From JAHJRJ01 sp037443685 (GTDB lineage Bacteria; Bacteroidota; Ignavibacteria; UBA10030; BY39): a stretch of DNA of 44,509 bases. The notes below the pieces were generated by a model. That model worked only from the letters and a program-made list of their open reading frames with translations. It was not told the origin of the DNA and did no database searches. Shown here piece after piece: positions 16,901 to 25,726 of the stretch (positions are counted from its first letter, which is position 1; every line of letters starts with the position of its first letter). The stretch is taken from contig JBBINX010000010.1 in assembly GCA_037443685.1 (NCBI GenBank), positions 1-44,509 on the forward strand. The letters are read 5' to 3'. The translations under genes and the position numbers were made by a program.

Positions 16901-18235
16901 CCTTACGGAGCTTTGCTGCTTGTGCAGAATGGGTCTTACATTAAAAAAGGTGAAATTATTTACGAGTGGGATCCGTACAATAATGTCATAGTTTCTGAAC
17001 ACGCCGGTAAAGTTGAATATTCCGGATTAAAAGAAAACGTTACATACAGACAAGAGCCCGACGAACAAACTGGATACATCCACACTGTAGTAATAGACTC
17101 TCGCGATAAATCTCTAAGTCCTTCTATTATTATTAAAAATGAAGCAGGAGTAAAGATAGGTAATTATAATATACCTACACATTCGCACATTGTAGTTGAA
17201 GATGGTGAAAAGATTTCAGGTGGTACAATTTTAGTTAAAATTCCGCGTGCACAAGGTAAAACAAGAGATATTACTGGTGGTTTACCACGTGTTACTGAAC
17301 TATTCGAAGCGCGTAGTCCTGTGAGTCCAGCACTCGTTTCCGAAATTGATGGTATTGTTCACTTTGGGCCCCAGAAGAGAGGCTCTCGGGAAATCATCAT
17401 AAGTAGTATAGATAACAAAGATCAAAAACAGTATCTCGTACCTCTGGGGAAACATATATTAGCTCAAGAAAATGATTTTATCAGAGCTGGCGAACGGTTA
17501 ACCGACGGCACTATAGATCCGCATGATATTTTACGAATTAAAGGTGTTGGTAGAGTGCAGGAATATCTTGTGAATGAAATCCAGGAAGTTTATCGGTTAC
17601 AAGGAGTGAAGATCAATGATAAACATATCGAAATCATTGTTCGACAGATGATGCAAAAGGTAAAAATTGTTGATCCTGGTGATACAAGATTTTTAGAAGG
17701 TGATATCGTAGATAAGTTGAATTTCCAAAAAGAAAATGAAGAAATTAAAGATAAAATTTATGTAACGAATAAAGGCGATTCCAAACTTAGAAACGGTCAA
17801 CTCGGAACAAAAAAAGAAATTCGAGAGTTAAATAGTATCATAAAGAAAAAAAGCAAGAAAATTATTGAATATAGAGAAGCAGAACCAGCTACATCTGAAC
17901 CAGTTTTACTCGGTATTACCCACGCCTCGCTTTCGACAGACAGTTTTATCTCTGCAGCCTCATTTCAGGAAACAACTAAAGTTTTAACTGATGCGGCGAT
18001 AGCGGGAAAAGTGGACCACTTATTGGGATTAAAAGAAAATGTTATAGTTGGTCATTTAATACCCGCAGGTACTGGTTTGAGGAAGTTCCAAAATATTTTA
18101 GTAACCTCGAAAAACCCATTTGAAATTTCTTTAACCAATATCGAGCCTATACCGAAAACTGAAATACCAGAAAAAATTGAAATACCCAAAAAAGAAGTAA
18201 AGAAAAAAATTAAAAAAAGTGAAAAAGTTAAGTGA
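13925..18235 (+). CDS. rpoC: RNA polymerase subunit beta-prime
   Basis: A 1436-residue subunit. The catalytic magnesium-binding motif is NADFDGDQM with Asp472, Asp474 and Asp476. The N-terminal zinc finger uses Cys67, Cys69, Cys82 and Cys85. The second zinc site includes Cys881, Cys888 and Cys891 (CEATRGICAKC). The bridge-helix/trigger-loop region (GSRGSKEQIRQLAGMRGLM and LTLRTFHTGGTA) is intact. The C-terminus ends in about 30 residues of Lys/Pro/Glu-rich tail (IPKTEIPEKIEIPKK), probably disordered. ATG 13925 lies 20 bases after rpoB, preceded by GGAG. Confidence 0.98.
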   Translation: MPYIHSESSTKKSFSKITISLASSDTILSRSHGEVTKPETINYRSFRPEKDGLFCEKIFGPVRDWECHCGKYKRIRYKGIICDRCGVEVTQKSVRRERMGHIYLAVPVAHIWYFKSAPSKIGYVLGIGGKDLEKIIYYESYVVVQPGTTGLKRLDLLSEESYFEILASLPENNQTLDDSDERKFIVDIGAPAIRKLLKKVEVEADIAQLRVGLEEETSAQKKLEMLKRLRVLDAFRDRETTALNKPEWMVLEVIPVIPPELRPLVPLEGGRFATSDLNDLYRRVIIRNNRLKRLIDIKAPEVILRNEKRMLQEAVDSLFDNSRRMNAVRTDNNRALKSLADMLKGKQGRFRQNLLGKRVDYSGRSVIVVGPELKLHECGIPKDMAVELFKPFIIRKLIERGIVKTVKSAKKIVDKKSADVWEVLENIIDGHPVLLNRAPTLHRLGIQAFQPILVEGKAIRIHPMVCTAFNADFDGDQMAVHIPLSYHAQLEARVLMLSSHNILSPANGSPIVHPTQDQVIGCYYLTKLKVGDLGEGKLFSSPEEVMISYNSGKVGLHARIKVRINGQMIDTTTGRVIFNSILPKGIDYINELLNKKRLVQITGFVYRKVGNLKTSEFLDQLKELGFKYATQGGLSVSVGDVIIPKEKEEIITKAQKDVDNVQNQYYRGFITTGERYNKVIDIWSRATTKVADRLFESLQHSLEGFNSLYMMVDSGSRGSKEQIRQLAGMRGLMAKPQKSLLGSTGELIENPIIANFREGLSVLEYFISTHGARKGLADTALKTADAGYLTRRLVDVAQDAIITTEDCGTILGVTTGALKEGEDVKETLSERILGRVTVNDVVDPINGILLAPAGIEITEEIAQKISETSIETVDIRSVLTCEATRGICAKCYGRNLTRGELVKVGEVVGIIGAQSIGEPGTQLTLRTFHTGGTASLIAAQSQITSKFDGIVKYEGVKLIKTDDDTYKSIVTGRSGVVMVNDNENRLLTKYDIPYGALLLVQNGSYIKKGEIIYEWDPYNNVIVSEHAGKVEYSGLKENVTYRQEPDEQTGYIHTVVIDSRDKSLSPSIIIKNEAGVKIGNYNIPTHSHIVVEDGEKISGGTILVKIPRAQGKTRDITGGLPRVTELFEARSPVSPALVSEIDGIVHFGPQKRGSREIIISSIDNKDQKQYLVPLGKHILAQENDFIRAGERLTDGTIDPHDILRIKGVGRVQEYLVNEIQEVYRLQGVKINDKHIEIIVRQMMQKVKIVDPGDTRFLEGDIVDKLNFQKENEEIKDKIYVTNKGDSKLRNGQLGTKKEIRELNSIIKKKSKKIIEYREAEPATSEPVLLGITHASLSTDSFISAASFQETTKVLTDAAIAGKVDHLLGLKENVIVGHLIPAGTGLRKFQNILVTSKNPFEISLTNIEPIPKTEIPEKIEIPKKEVKKKIKKSEKVK

Positions 18236-18259
18236 TAATTGGAAATTATAATAATATGC

Positions 18260-18288
18260 TTGACTATAATATCAATTTTCGTTATATT
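18260..18288 (+). promoter_or_regulatory. Candidate promoter of rpsL (str) section
   Basis: TTGACT (18260-18265), 17-base spacer, TATATT (18283-18288), followed by a roughly 60-base leader to the rpsL start. It sits in the 115-base rpoC-rpsL gap, the longest non-structured gap in the array. The hexamers are identical to those before the tRNA cluster, so the str-S10 section probably has its own promoter besides read-through. Confidence 0.65.
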
Positions 18289-18350
18289 TATCATCTAAAA
18301 ATTTAGTAGATTGCATTGAATAAAGATAATAATAATTTGGAGTAGTAAAT

Positions 18351-18725
18351 TTGCCAACAATTAATCAATTGGTGCGAATTAGCAGAAAAAGCGTTAGTTG
18401 GAAGAGTAAAGCACCAGCTCTTCAGGAGTGTCCTCAGAGAAGAGGTGTGTGTACGAGGGTTTATACAACTACACCTAAAAAGCCGAACTCCGCCCTCAGA
18501 AAAGTTGCCCGTGTCAGGTTAACAAATGGCATCGAAGTTACTGCATATATTCCGGGTGAAGGTCATAATCTTCAAGAGCACTCTATCGTCATGATTCGAG
18601 GTGGAAGAGTTAAAGATTTGCCGGGAGTAAGATATCACATCATCCGCGGCACATTAGATACTGCTGGCGTAGCCGACCGGAAGCAAGGACGTTCAAAATA
18701 TGGCTCAAAGAAACCTAAGGCATAA
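18351..18725 (+). CDS. rpsL: Ribosomal protein uS12
   Basis: A 124-residue decoding-centre protein. PTINQLVR at the N-terminus fixes the TTG start at 18351, with TTTGGAGTAG as Shine-Dalgarno. TPKKPNSALRK contains Lys43-Lys44, and KDLPGVRYH contains Lys88 and Pro91; these are the streptomycin-sensitive residues. Asp89 is the usual site of methylthiolation. First gene of the str section. Confidence 0.98.
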   Translation: MPTINQLVRISRKSVSWKSKAPALQECPQRRGVCTRVYTTTPKKPNSALRKVARVRLTNGIEVTAYIPGEGHNLQEHSIVMIRGGRVKDLPGVRYHIIRGTLDTAGVADRKQGRSKYGSKKPKA

Positions 18726-18740
18726 AATTAAGGTAATCGG

Positions 18741-19208
18741 ATGAGAAAAAAGCAAGCTGAAAAAAGGATTGTAACACCAGATCCGAAATATAACGATATT
18801 TTGGTCTCTCGTTTCATAAATTGTATTTTAAAAGAAGGTAAGAAACACCTTGCTCGACGGATAGTGTACAATGCAATCGAATCAATCGAAAAAAAGTCTA
18901 AATCAAATGGGTTAGATGTATTTCGAAAAGCGCTGAACAATGTAAAACCCCTTTTAGAAATTCGAGCACGCCGCGTTGGTGGTGCTACTTATCAAGTACC
19001 GACTGAAGTTCGGGAGGATAGAAGTATCGCACTTGCTATTCGGTGGTTAATTAGGTATGCTTCTGAGAGAAAAGATAAATCAATGGCAGAAAAATTAGCC
19101 TCAGAATTATTCGCTGCTTCGAATAACGAAGGTAGTTCAATCAAGAAGAAAGAAGATACACACAAAATGGCAGAAGCTAATAAAGCTTTTGCTCATTTTA
19201 AATGGTAA
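18741..19208 (+). CDS. rpsG: Ribosomal protein uS7
   Basis: A 155-residue small-subunit protein that nucleates assembly of the 30S head. Recognised by PDPKYNDILVSRFINCILKEGKK near the start, GGATYQVPTEVR in the middle and the C-terminal KKEDTHKMAEANKAFAHFKW, which reaches the E site. ATG 18741 lies 15 bases after rpsL with TAAGG as Shine-Dalgarno. In E. coli S7 is the regulator of this operon. Confidence 0.98.
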   Translation: MRKKQAEKRIVTPDPKYNDILVSRFINCILKEGKKHLARRIVYNAIESIEKKSKSNGLDVFRKALNNVKPLLEIRARRVGGATYQVPTEVREDRSIALAIRWLIRYASERKDKSMAEKLASELFAASNNEGSSIKKKEDTHKMAEANKAFAHFKW

Positions 19209-19219
19209 ATTAGATTAAA

Positions 19220-21316
19220 ATGCCCAGACAATATTCATTAGAAAAAATCAGAAATATCGGCATTATGGCTCACATCGATGCTGGTAAGACAACGACTACG
19301 GAACGAATTCTGTTCTATACGGGTAAATTACACCGTCTCGGTGAAGTCCATGATGGCGCTGCAACTATGGATTGGATGGAGCAAGAAAAAGAAAGGGGCA
19401 TTACAATTACGAGTGCTGCCACCACCTGTTACTGGAATAATAATAGAGTGAATATTATTGATACTCCAGGACACGTAGACTTTACAGTAGAAGTTGAACG
19501 TTCACTTAGAGTTCTCGATGGCGCTGTTGCCCTATTTTGTGCAGTTGGAGGTGTTGAACCTCAATCAGAAACCGTTTGGAGGCAAGCCAATAAATACGGT
19601 GTCCCCCGGATCGCTTTTGTAAACAAGATGGATCGTGTTGGCGCTGATTTCTTAAATGTCATCAGTATGATGAAAGACCGTCTTGGTTCACACGCTGTAC
19701 CGATACAATTACCTGTTGGTGAAGGCGATATGTTTACTGGCGTTATCGACCTCATTACAATGAAAGCTAGGATTTTCAATGAAACAACTATGGGAACTAC
19801 TTGGGATGACATCGAAATTCCCCATGACTTAAAAAAGAAAGCCCAGCTGTATCGAACAAAGATGCTCGAAGCGGTTTCTGATGAAGACGACACATTATTA
19901 GAAAAATATTTGAATGGAAAAGAAATATCACCACACGAGATTAAGGATGTTTTACGTCGCGCATGTATAAAAGTCAGTATCATTCCTGTTTTATGTGGTT
20001 CATCATTCAAAAATAAAGGTGTTCAAAATTTATTAGATGCAGTTATAGATTTCCTCCCTTCGCCACTTGATGTTGGTGAAGTAAAAGGACACCATCCGAA
20101 TAAAAATGATAAAATTGTTCGTAAAGTTTCAGATAATGAAAAAACCACTGCTATTGCATTTAAAATTATGTCAGACCCGTTTGTTGGAAAATTAACATTT
20201 TTCCGTGTTTATTCAGGCTCGATTAACGCTGGTTCTTATGTATATAATTCAGTTAGTGAGCGCAAAGAACGAATTGGTCGTATATTAAGAATGCATGCCA
20301 ATCATCGCGAAGATATCGATGAAGCATTCACAGGCGATATTGCTGCGGCGGTTGGATTGAAATTTACAAGAACGGGCGACACCTTGACAGACGAAAGTGA
20401 CCCGATAATATTAGAGAAGATGGAATTTTCGGAACCGGTAATATCGATTGCGATTGAACCGAAAACAAAAGTTGATCAAGAACGTATGGGTGAGTCATTA
20501 AATAAATTAGCTGATGAAGATCCGACATTCAAAATATTTAATGATGAAGAAACAGGACAAACAATAATTAGTGGTATGGGTGAGTTGCATCTAGAAATTA
20601 TAGTCGACCGAATGAAACGCGAATTTAAAGTCGATGCCAACATCGGTAAACCACAAGTTGCTTATAAAGAAACTATCACTAAAAAAATTCAACAAGTTTA
20701 TAAACACGTCAAACAGTCAGGTGGTCGTGGCCAATATGCACACGTGGAAATCGAAATCGAACCGAATGAAAAGGGGAAAGGTTTCGAATTTATTGACGAT
20801 ATAAAGGGTGGTGTAGTCCCTAAGGAATATATTCCGGCTGTTGAAAACGGAATCATTGAACAAATGAAGAATGGCGTTCTCGCCGGTTACCCTGTCGTTG
20901 ATGTAAAGGTTCGGTTATACTACGGTTCGTATCATGAAGTTGATTCCGACGAAATGTCTTTTAAAATTGCTGGGTCAATGGCTTTTCGTGAAGCAGCAAG
21001 AAAAGCAAAACCGATGATTCTTGAACCTATAATGACGGTTGAAGTTGTTTCTCCCGAGGATTATATCGGTGATGTATTAGGCGATTTAAATTCGAGACGT
21101 GGTAAAATCGAAGGTATGATTTCACGAAAAGACGCTCAAATTGTTCATGCATTCGTTCCTTTATCTGAAATGTTCGGATATGCAACCAGAATGAGATCTA
21201 TGACCCAGGGTCGTGCTTTATACACAATGCAATTCTCGCATTATGATATCGCTCCCAAAAGTGTTACTGATCAGATCGTAGAAAGATTTTCAGGAAAAGA
21301 AGCTTTAGTCGCATAA
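19220..21316 (+). CDS. fusA: Elongation factor G
   Basis: A 698-residue translocase GTPase with all five domains. The P-loop AHIDAGKT is at residues 17-24, switch II DTPGHVDFT near 82-90, and NKMDRVGAD supplies the guanine-specificity motif. Domain IV carries QSGGRGQYAHVEI and the loop that reaches the decoding site. The C-terminus is MTQGRALYTMQFSHY. There are no large deletions, which fits the true translocation factor and not the EF-G2 paralogue. ATG 19220 lies 11 bases after rpsG. Confidence 0.98.
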   Translation: MPRQYSLEKIRNIGIMAHIDAGKTTTTERILFYTGKLHRLGEVHDGAATMDWMEQEKERGITITSAATTCYWNNNRVNIIDTPGHVDFTVEVERSLRVLDGAVALFCAVGGVEPQSETVWRQANKYGVPRIAFVNKMDRVGADFLNVISMMKDRLGSHAVPIQLPVGEGDMFTGVIDLITMKARIFNETTMGTTWDDIEIPHDLKKKAQLYRTKMLEAVSDEDDTLLEKYLNGKEISPHEIKDVLRRACIKVSIIPVLCGSSFKNKGVQNLLDAVIDFLPSPLDVGEVKGHHPNKNDKIVRKVSDNEKTTAIAFKIMSDPFVGKLTFFRVYSGSINAGSYVYNSVSERKERIGRILRMHANHREDIDEAFTGDIAAAVGLKFTRTGDTLTDESDPIILEKMEFSEPVISIAIEPKTKVDQERMGESLNKLADEDPTFKIFNDEETGQTIISGMGELHLEIIVDRMKREFKVDANIGKPQVAYKETITKKIQQVYKHVKQSGGRGQYAHVEIEIEPNEKGKGFEFIDDIKGGVVPKEYIPAVENGIIEQMKNGVLAGYPVVDVKVRLYYGSYHEVDSDEMSFKIAGSMAFREAARKAKPMILEPIMTVEVVSPEDYIGDVLGDLNSRRGKIEGMISRKDAQIVHAFVPLSEMFGYATRMRSMTQGRALYTMQFSHYDIAPKSVTDQIVERFSGKEALVA

Positions 21317-21384
21317 ATAATAATATATTTGTATCGAAAATAAAAATTTAAAAATATTCACCCAATTTAAAAGGAGACATAAAA

Positions 21385-22596
21385 ATGGCAAAAGAAAAGT
21401 TTACGAGGGATAAACCCCATATTAACGTTGGAACAATCGGACACGTTGACCACGGAAAAACTACCTTGACCGCTGCTATCACAATGATTTTAAGTAAAGC
21501 GGGGCTATCGACGATCAGAACGTTTGATTCTATCGATAATGCACCTGAAGAGCGCGAACGTGGTATCACAATTGCAACCGCTCACGTGGAATACTCAACA
21601 GAAAAAAGACATTACGCTCACGTAGATTGTCCCGGTCACGCAGATTATGTGAAGAACATGATTACCGGTGCCGCTCAAATGGACGGTGCAATACTCGTAG
21701 TAGCTGCAACTGACGGACCAATGCCTCAAACCCGTGAACATATTCTTCTTGCACGTCAAGTCGGTGTTCCGAGGATCGTTGTGTTTATGAATAAGGTTGA
21801 CGCAGTTGATGATCCAGAGTTATTAGAATTGGTCGAACTTGAATTAAGAGATCTTTTGAAGCAATACGAATTCCCTGGTGACGAAATACCGATTATTCGC
21901 GGAAGTGCTTTAAAAGCAATGGAAGTTGCTATTCTACCAGATTCAAAGAAAGACGATCCTGCGTTCGATTGTATTTATAAGTTAATGGATGCAGTTGATT
22001 CATACATTCCGATTCCACAGCGTGAAGTGGATAAACCTTTCTTAATGCCGGTCGAAGACGTTTTCTCAATTACTGGACGCGGTACGGTCGGTACAGGTCG
22101 TATTGAACGTGGTAAGATTCGTGTTGGTGAAGAAATCGAAATCATTGGCTTAAACGCTCATAAAAAAGCGGTCGTTACTGGTGTAGAAATGTTCCGCAAA
22201 GAGCTTGACGATGGTATGGCTGGAGATAACGTAGGACTGTTATTACGCGGTGTTGAAAAAACAGAATTGGAACGGGGAATGGTTTGTGCAAAACCAGGTT
22301 CAATTACACCTCATAAAAAATTCACAGCCCAGGTTTACGTACTGAAGAAAGAAGAAGGCGGTCGACACACACCTTTCTTTACGGGTTATCGTCCACAATT
22401 TTATTTTAGAACGACAGACGTTACCGGTATTGCACACTTGCCATCAGGCATCGAAATGATTATGCCCGGCGATAACGTAGACGCAATGGAAATAGAGTTG
22501 ATTACAACCATAGCAATGGAAGAAGGTCTTCGCTTTGCTATTCGTGAAGGTGGTCATACAGTTGGCGCTGGTGTTGTAACAAAAGTAATAGAATAG
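21385..22596 (+). CDS. tuf: Elongation factor Tu
   Basis: A 403-residue aminoacyl-tRNA carrier. G1 GHVDHGKT at residues 19-26, ERGITIATAHVEY (switch I), DCPGHADYVKNM with the catalytic His, and NKVD for guanine specificity. Domains 2 and 3 are complete, with GRGTVGTGRIERG and REGGHTVGAGVVTKV. It has a strong AAGGAG Shine-Dalgarno. This is the only tuf in the window; the other common location, after tRNA-Thr(GGT) upstream of secE, is empty. Confidence 0.98.
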   Translation: MAKEKFTRDKPHINVGTIGHVDHGKTTLTAAITMILSKAGLSTIRTFDSIDNAPEERERGITIATAHVEYSTEKRHYAHVDCPGHADYVKNMITGAAQMDGAILVVAATDGPMPQTREHILLARQVGVPRIVVFMNKVDAVDDPELLELVELELRDLLKQYEFPGDEIPIIRGSALKAMEVAILPDSKKDDPAFDCIYKLMDAVDSYIPIPQREVDKPFLMPVEDVFSITGRGTVGTGRIERGKIRVGEEIEIIGLNAHKKAVVTGVEMFRKELDDGMAGDNVGLLLRGVEKTELERGMVCAKPGSITPHKKFTAQVYVLKKEEGGRHTPFFTGYRPQFYFRTTDVTGIAHLPSGIEMIMPGDNVDAMEIELITTIAMEEGLRFAIREGGHTVGAGVVTKVIE

Positions 22597-22604
22597 GAGA
22601 ACCC

Positions 22605-22913
22605 GTGTCAGGTCCTAAAATACGTATAAAGTTAAAATCGTACGACCATAACTTGATTGATAAATCTGCGGAGAAAATCATCAAAACGGTAAAAGCTACC
22701 GGAGCTATCGTCTCAGGTCCGATTCCTTTGCCAACAAAGCGTACCGTTATTACTGTGTTACGATCCCCTCACGTCGATAAAAAATCGCGTGAACAATTCG
22801 AAACACGTGCTCATAAACGTTTGATAGACATACTGAATTCAACACCCCGGACGATTGATTCTCTAATGAAATTGGAACTTCCTGCTGGTGTAGATGTAGA
22901 GATAAAAGTATAA
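22605..22913 (+). CDS. rpsJ: Ribosomal protein uS10
   Basis: A 102-residue 30S head protein and NusB/NusG partner (NusE). KIRIKLKSYDHNLIDKSAEKI opens the protein and GPIPLPTKRTVITVLRSPHVDKKSREQFE covers the conserved loop. It starts at GTG 22605, only 8 bases after tuf and preceded by AGGAGA. First gene of the S10 section; no promoter or leader separates it from tuf, so the str and S10 operons are joined. Confidence 0.98.
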   Translation: MSGPKIRIKLKSYDHNLIDKSAEKIIKTVKATGAIVSGPIPLPTKRTVITVLRSPHVDKKSREQFETRAHKRLIDILNSTPRTIDSLMKLELPAGVDVEIKV

Positions 22914-22942
22914 TTTTAGAAACGGATATTATAAGAAATTCA

Positions 22943-23572
22943 ATGACTGGAATATTAGGAAAAAAGATTGGAATGACGAGTATCTTTGATGAATACGGCG
23001 AGGTAATACCTTGCACAATCATCGAAGCCGGCCCCTGTCATGTAACGCAAATAAAGACTAAAAAAACTGATGGATACGATGCTATCCAGTTAGCTTTTGA
23101 AGTTAAAAAAGAACGCACCGTTAATAAACCATTGAAGGGGCATTTTGCTAATGCCGGTGTAACACCGAAAAAATTATTACGTGAATTTAAAGGTTTCGAT
23201 TTATCAAAATTCAAATTGGGTGATGAGATAAAAGTCGATACAATATTTTCAATAGGTGATATTATTTCGGTGGCTGGTAAATCAAAGGGACGTGGGTTTC
23301 AAGGCGTCGTAAAGCGACATCATTTTGGCGGTGGCTCAAAGACTCACGGTCAGAGCGATCGGGTGCGTGCGCCAGGTTCTATTGGCGGAAGCTCATATCC
23401 ATCAAGAGTTTTTAAAGGTCAAAGAATGAGTGGAAGAATGGGCAACACACGTACAACTGTGAAAAATTTAAAAGTCGTTAAGGTAATCAATGAATCCAAT
23501 TTACTTTTAATAAAAGGTGCGGTTCCTGGTCACATTAATTGCTATGTCGAAATACACAAAGAATCTAAATAA
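22943..23572 (+). CDS. rplC: Ribosomal protein uL3
   Basis: A 209-residue protein that nucleates 50S assembly. It has the N-terminal LGKKIGMTSIFDEYGEVIPC and the central extension GFQGVVKRHHFGGGSKTHGQ, which reaches toward the peptidyl transferase centre and carries the usually methylated Gln. C-terminal VVKVINESNLLLIKGAVPGH is intact. ATG 22943 is 29 bases after rpsJ. Confidence 0.98.
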   Translation: MTGILGKKIGMTSIFDEYGEVIPCTIIEAGPCHVTQIKTKKTDGYDAIQLAFEVKKERTVNKPLKGHFANAGVTPKKLLREFKGFDLSKFKLGDEIKVDTIFSIGDIISVAGKSKGRGFQGVVKRHHFGGGSKTHGQSDRVRAPGSIGGSSYPSRVFKGQRMSGRMGNTRTTVKNLKVVKVINESNLLLIKGAVPGHINCYVEIHKESK

Positions 23573-23577
23573 TTAAA

Positions 23578-24201
23578 ATGGAATTAGATATATATAAAAA
23601 AGATGGTACGTTAAGTGGAGAAAAAATTAATCTCTCGTCAGAAATTTTTGAAATCGAACCGAACGACCATGCCATCTATCAAGCAGTACGTGTTTTTCTT
23701 GCCAATCAGCGACAAGGAACACACAAAACAAAAACAAAAGGTGAAGTCAGCGGTAGTGGTAAACGTCCGTGGAAGCAGAAGAAAACCGGAAGGGCACGTG
23801 TTGGTACACATCGTTCTCCTCTCTGGAAGGGCGGCGGGTCAATTTTTGGACCTGTTCCTCGTGATTATTCGATGCGCCTTCCTGATAAAGTTAAAAAACT
23901 TGCACGCAAATCTGCTTTAAGTTATCGGGCCAAAGAGGCAGATATTAAAGTTGTTGAAGATTTTGTTTTCGATATTCCAAAAACAAAAAATCTTATGTTA
24001 ATTTTAAAAGCCTTAAAACTCGAAAACCGAAAGACCATTCTGCTTTTATCTGAGAAGAACGAAGCGATATTTAAATCGGGTCGGAATATTCCCGGTTTGC
24101 AAATTATCGAAGCTTCCAGAGTATCAACTTACGATATTATGAATAACCACGTCCTCTTACTTCAGAAGAGCGCGGTGCAATCTCTTGAAAATACTTTTTA
24201 A
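23578..24201 (+). CDS. rplD: Ribosomal protein uL4
   Basis: A 207-residue protein lining the peptide exit tunnel. The tunnel loop (about residues 45-95) holds GSGKRPWKQKKTGRARVGTH and PLWKGGGSIFGP without macrolide-resistance-type changes that I can see. In E. coli L4 represses the S10 operon; no E. coli-like S10 leader is visible here. ATG 23578 lies 5 bases after rplC. Confidence 0.97.
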   Translation: MELDIYKKDGTLSGEKINLSSEIFEIEPNDHAIYQAVRVFLANQRQGTHKTKTKGEVSGSGKRPWKQKKTGRARVGTHRSPLWKGGGSIFGPVPRDYSMRLPDKVKKLARKSALSYRAKEADIKVVEDFVFDIPKTKNLMLILKALKLENRKTILLLSEKNEAIFKSGRNIPGLQIIEASRVSTYDIMNNHVLLLQKSAVQSLENTF

Positions 24202-24216
24202 AATTGGATTAAGAAA

Positions 24217-24507
24217 ATGATTGGAATATTATTTAGACCTATTGTGACTGAAAAGATGACTCAATTAGAAGCAAAGCATCAATATGCTTTTGAAGTTAAT
24301 AAAAATACAAATAAAATTGAGATTCAAAAAGCGATAGAGAAACAATATAAAGTTAAAGTATTAAATTTAAGAACTGTAAACTATAAAGGTAAGCGAAAAA
24401 CACAATTGACCCGCCGTGGAAGATTCGAAGGAAAAACATCGAGTTGGAAGAAAGCTATCATAACAATCAAAGAAGGTGAAAAGATAGAGTTCTTCGAAAA
24501 CATCTAA
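24217..24507 (+). CDS. rplW: Ribosomal protein uL23
   Basis: A 96-residue exit-site protein that docks SRP and trigger factor. LFRPIVTEKMTQLEAKHQYAFEV and the basic loop KGKRKTQLTRRGRFEGKTS are diagnostic. ATG 24217 is 15 bases after rplD. A 66-base gap with a two-part hairpin separates it from rplB. Confidence 0.97.
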   Translation: MIGILFRPIVTEKMTQLEAKHQYAFEVNKNTNKIEIQKAIEKQYKVKVLNLRTVNYKGKRKTQLTRRGRFEGKTSSWKKAIITIKEGEKIEFFENI

Positions 24508-24518
24508 CCTAAATAGCG

Positions 24519-24558
24519 GGTCAGGAAAAGAGTACCAAAATACTCATATTAGCTGACC
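24519..24558 (+). promoter_or_regulatory. rplW-rplB intergenic hairpin
   Basis: GGTCAG (24519-24524) pairs with CTGACC (24553-24558). Inside, GAGTA (24530-24534) pairs with TACTC (24541-24545) around a CCAAAA loop, with an internal loop of 5 and 7 bases. It ends 15 bases before the rplB ATG and has no T-run. It looks like a protein-binding leader rather than a terminator. Confidence 0.45.
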
Positions 24559-24573
24559 AAGGATATAAAAATT

Positions 24574-25401
24574 ATGGCAATTAGAAAATTGAAACCTGTT
24601 ACTCCAGGTACGCGCTGGATGTCTGTTTTGACATTCGACGAAATCACAAAAGTGGAACCCGAAAAATCGTTAATAGAGCCGCTTAAAAAATCGGGTGGCA
24701 GGAATAACAACGGGCACATCACAGCTCGTCATCGTGGTGGTGGACATAAACGTTTCTACCGGATTATAGATTTTAATAGAAAGAAATTTGGTGTTAACGC
24801 TACGGTCACGGCTATTGAATACGACCCCAATCGTTCAGCTAGGATCGCCCTATTAAATTATATCGACGGCGAGAAGAGCTACATAATTGCTCCTGACGGT
24901 TTGAAAGTAGGCGATAAAGTAACATCCGGTCCAACAGCCGAATTTAAAATTGGAAATTCGTTGCCTTTAGCCAATATACCAGTGGGAACTTTCGTGCATA
25001 ACATGGAATTAAAACCAGGGAAAGGCGCTCAACTTGCACGCAGCGCTGGTGTATCCGTTCAGCTGATGGCAAAAGAAGTTGATTATGTTCAGGTGAAACT
25101 GCCTTCGGGCGAGATAAGGAAAATTCGTGCAGCTTGTTTTGCCACCATAGGCACTGTAAGCAACATCACACACGAGAATATAAGTTATGGAAAAGCAGGA
25201 CGTTCGCGTTGGCTCGGTATCAGACCCCAATCACGTGGTGTTGTGATGAATCCTTGCGACCATCCGCACGGTGGTGGTGAAGGTAAATCACCACAAGGAA
25301 ACCCGCATCCTGTTTCACCTTGGGGTTGGCATACAAAGGGCAAGAAAACCCGTAATATCAGAAAATCATCAAGTAAATATATAATTAAACGTAAAAAATA
25401 A
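24574..25401 (+). CDS. rplB: Ribosomal protein uL2
   Basis: A 275-residue protein needed for subunit association and peptidyl transfer. It has GGRNNNGHITARHRGGGHKR near residues 45-64, an OB fold and SH3-like domain, and the C-terminal NPCDHPHGGGEGKSP containing the conserved His of the peptidyl transferase region. Ends SSKYIIKRKK. ATG 24574 follows AAGGAT as Shine-Dalgarno. Confidence 0.98.
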   Translation: MAIRKLKPVTPGTRWMSVLTFDEITKVEPEKSLIEPLKKSGGRNNNGHITARHRGGGHKRFYRIIDFNRKKFGVNATVTAIEYDPNRSARIALLNYIDGEKSYIIAPDGLKVGDKVTSGPTAEFKIGNSLPLANIPVGTFVHNMELKPGKGAQLARSAGVSVQLMAKEVDYVQVKLPSGEIRKIRAACFATIGTVSNITHENISYGKAGRSRWLGIRPQSRGVVMNPCDHPHGGGEGKSPQGNPHPVSPWGWHTKGKKTRNIRKSSSKYIIKRKK

Positions 25402-25417
25402 TTTAAAAAAGTGAGAT

Positions 25418-25699
25418 ATGAGTCGTTCAATCAAAAAGGGGCCATTCGTTGACCCTAAACTTTTAAAAAAAGTTCAGGAGATGCAAAAATCAGGTCAGAA
25501 GAAAGTGATAAAAAGTTACAGACGTTCTTCTACAATAACGCCGGAATTTGTCGGCTTAACATTCACAGTTCATAACGGAAATAAATTTGTTCCCGTATAT
25601 GTGCACGAGGGGATGGTCGGTCACAAATTAGGTGAATTCGCACCTACGAGAGTTTTCCGCGGACACCCGGGCCTGAAAAGCGAAGCATCAACAGGGTAA
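25418..25699 (+). CDS. rpsS: Ribosomal protein uS19
   Basis: A 93-residue 30S head protein. SRSIKKGPFVDPKLLKKVQ opens the protein; RRSSTITPEFVGLTFTVHNG and the GHKLGEFAPTRVFRGH end are diagnostic. ATG 25418 is 16 bases after rplB. Normal length. Confidence 0.98.
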   Translation: MSRSIKKGPFVDPKLLKKVQEMQKSGQKKVIKSYRRSSTITPEFVGLTFTVHNGNKFVPVYVHEGMVGHKLGEFAPTRVFRGHPGLKSEASTG

Positions 25700-25726
25700 G
25701 AACGAAATTAAAAATTTGAGATAATT

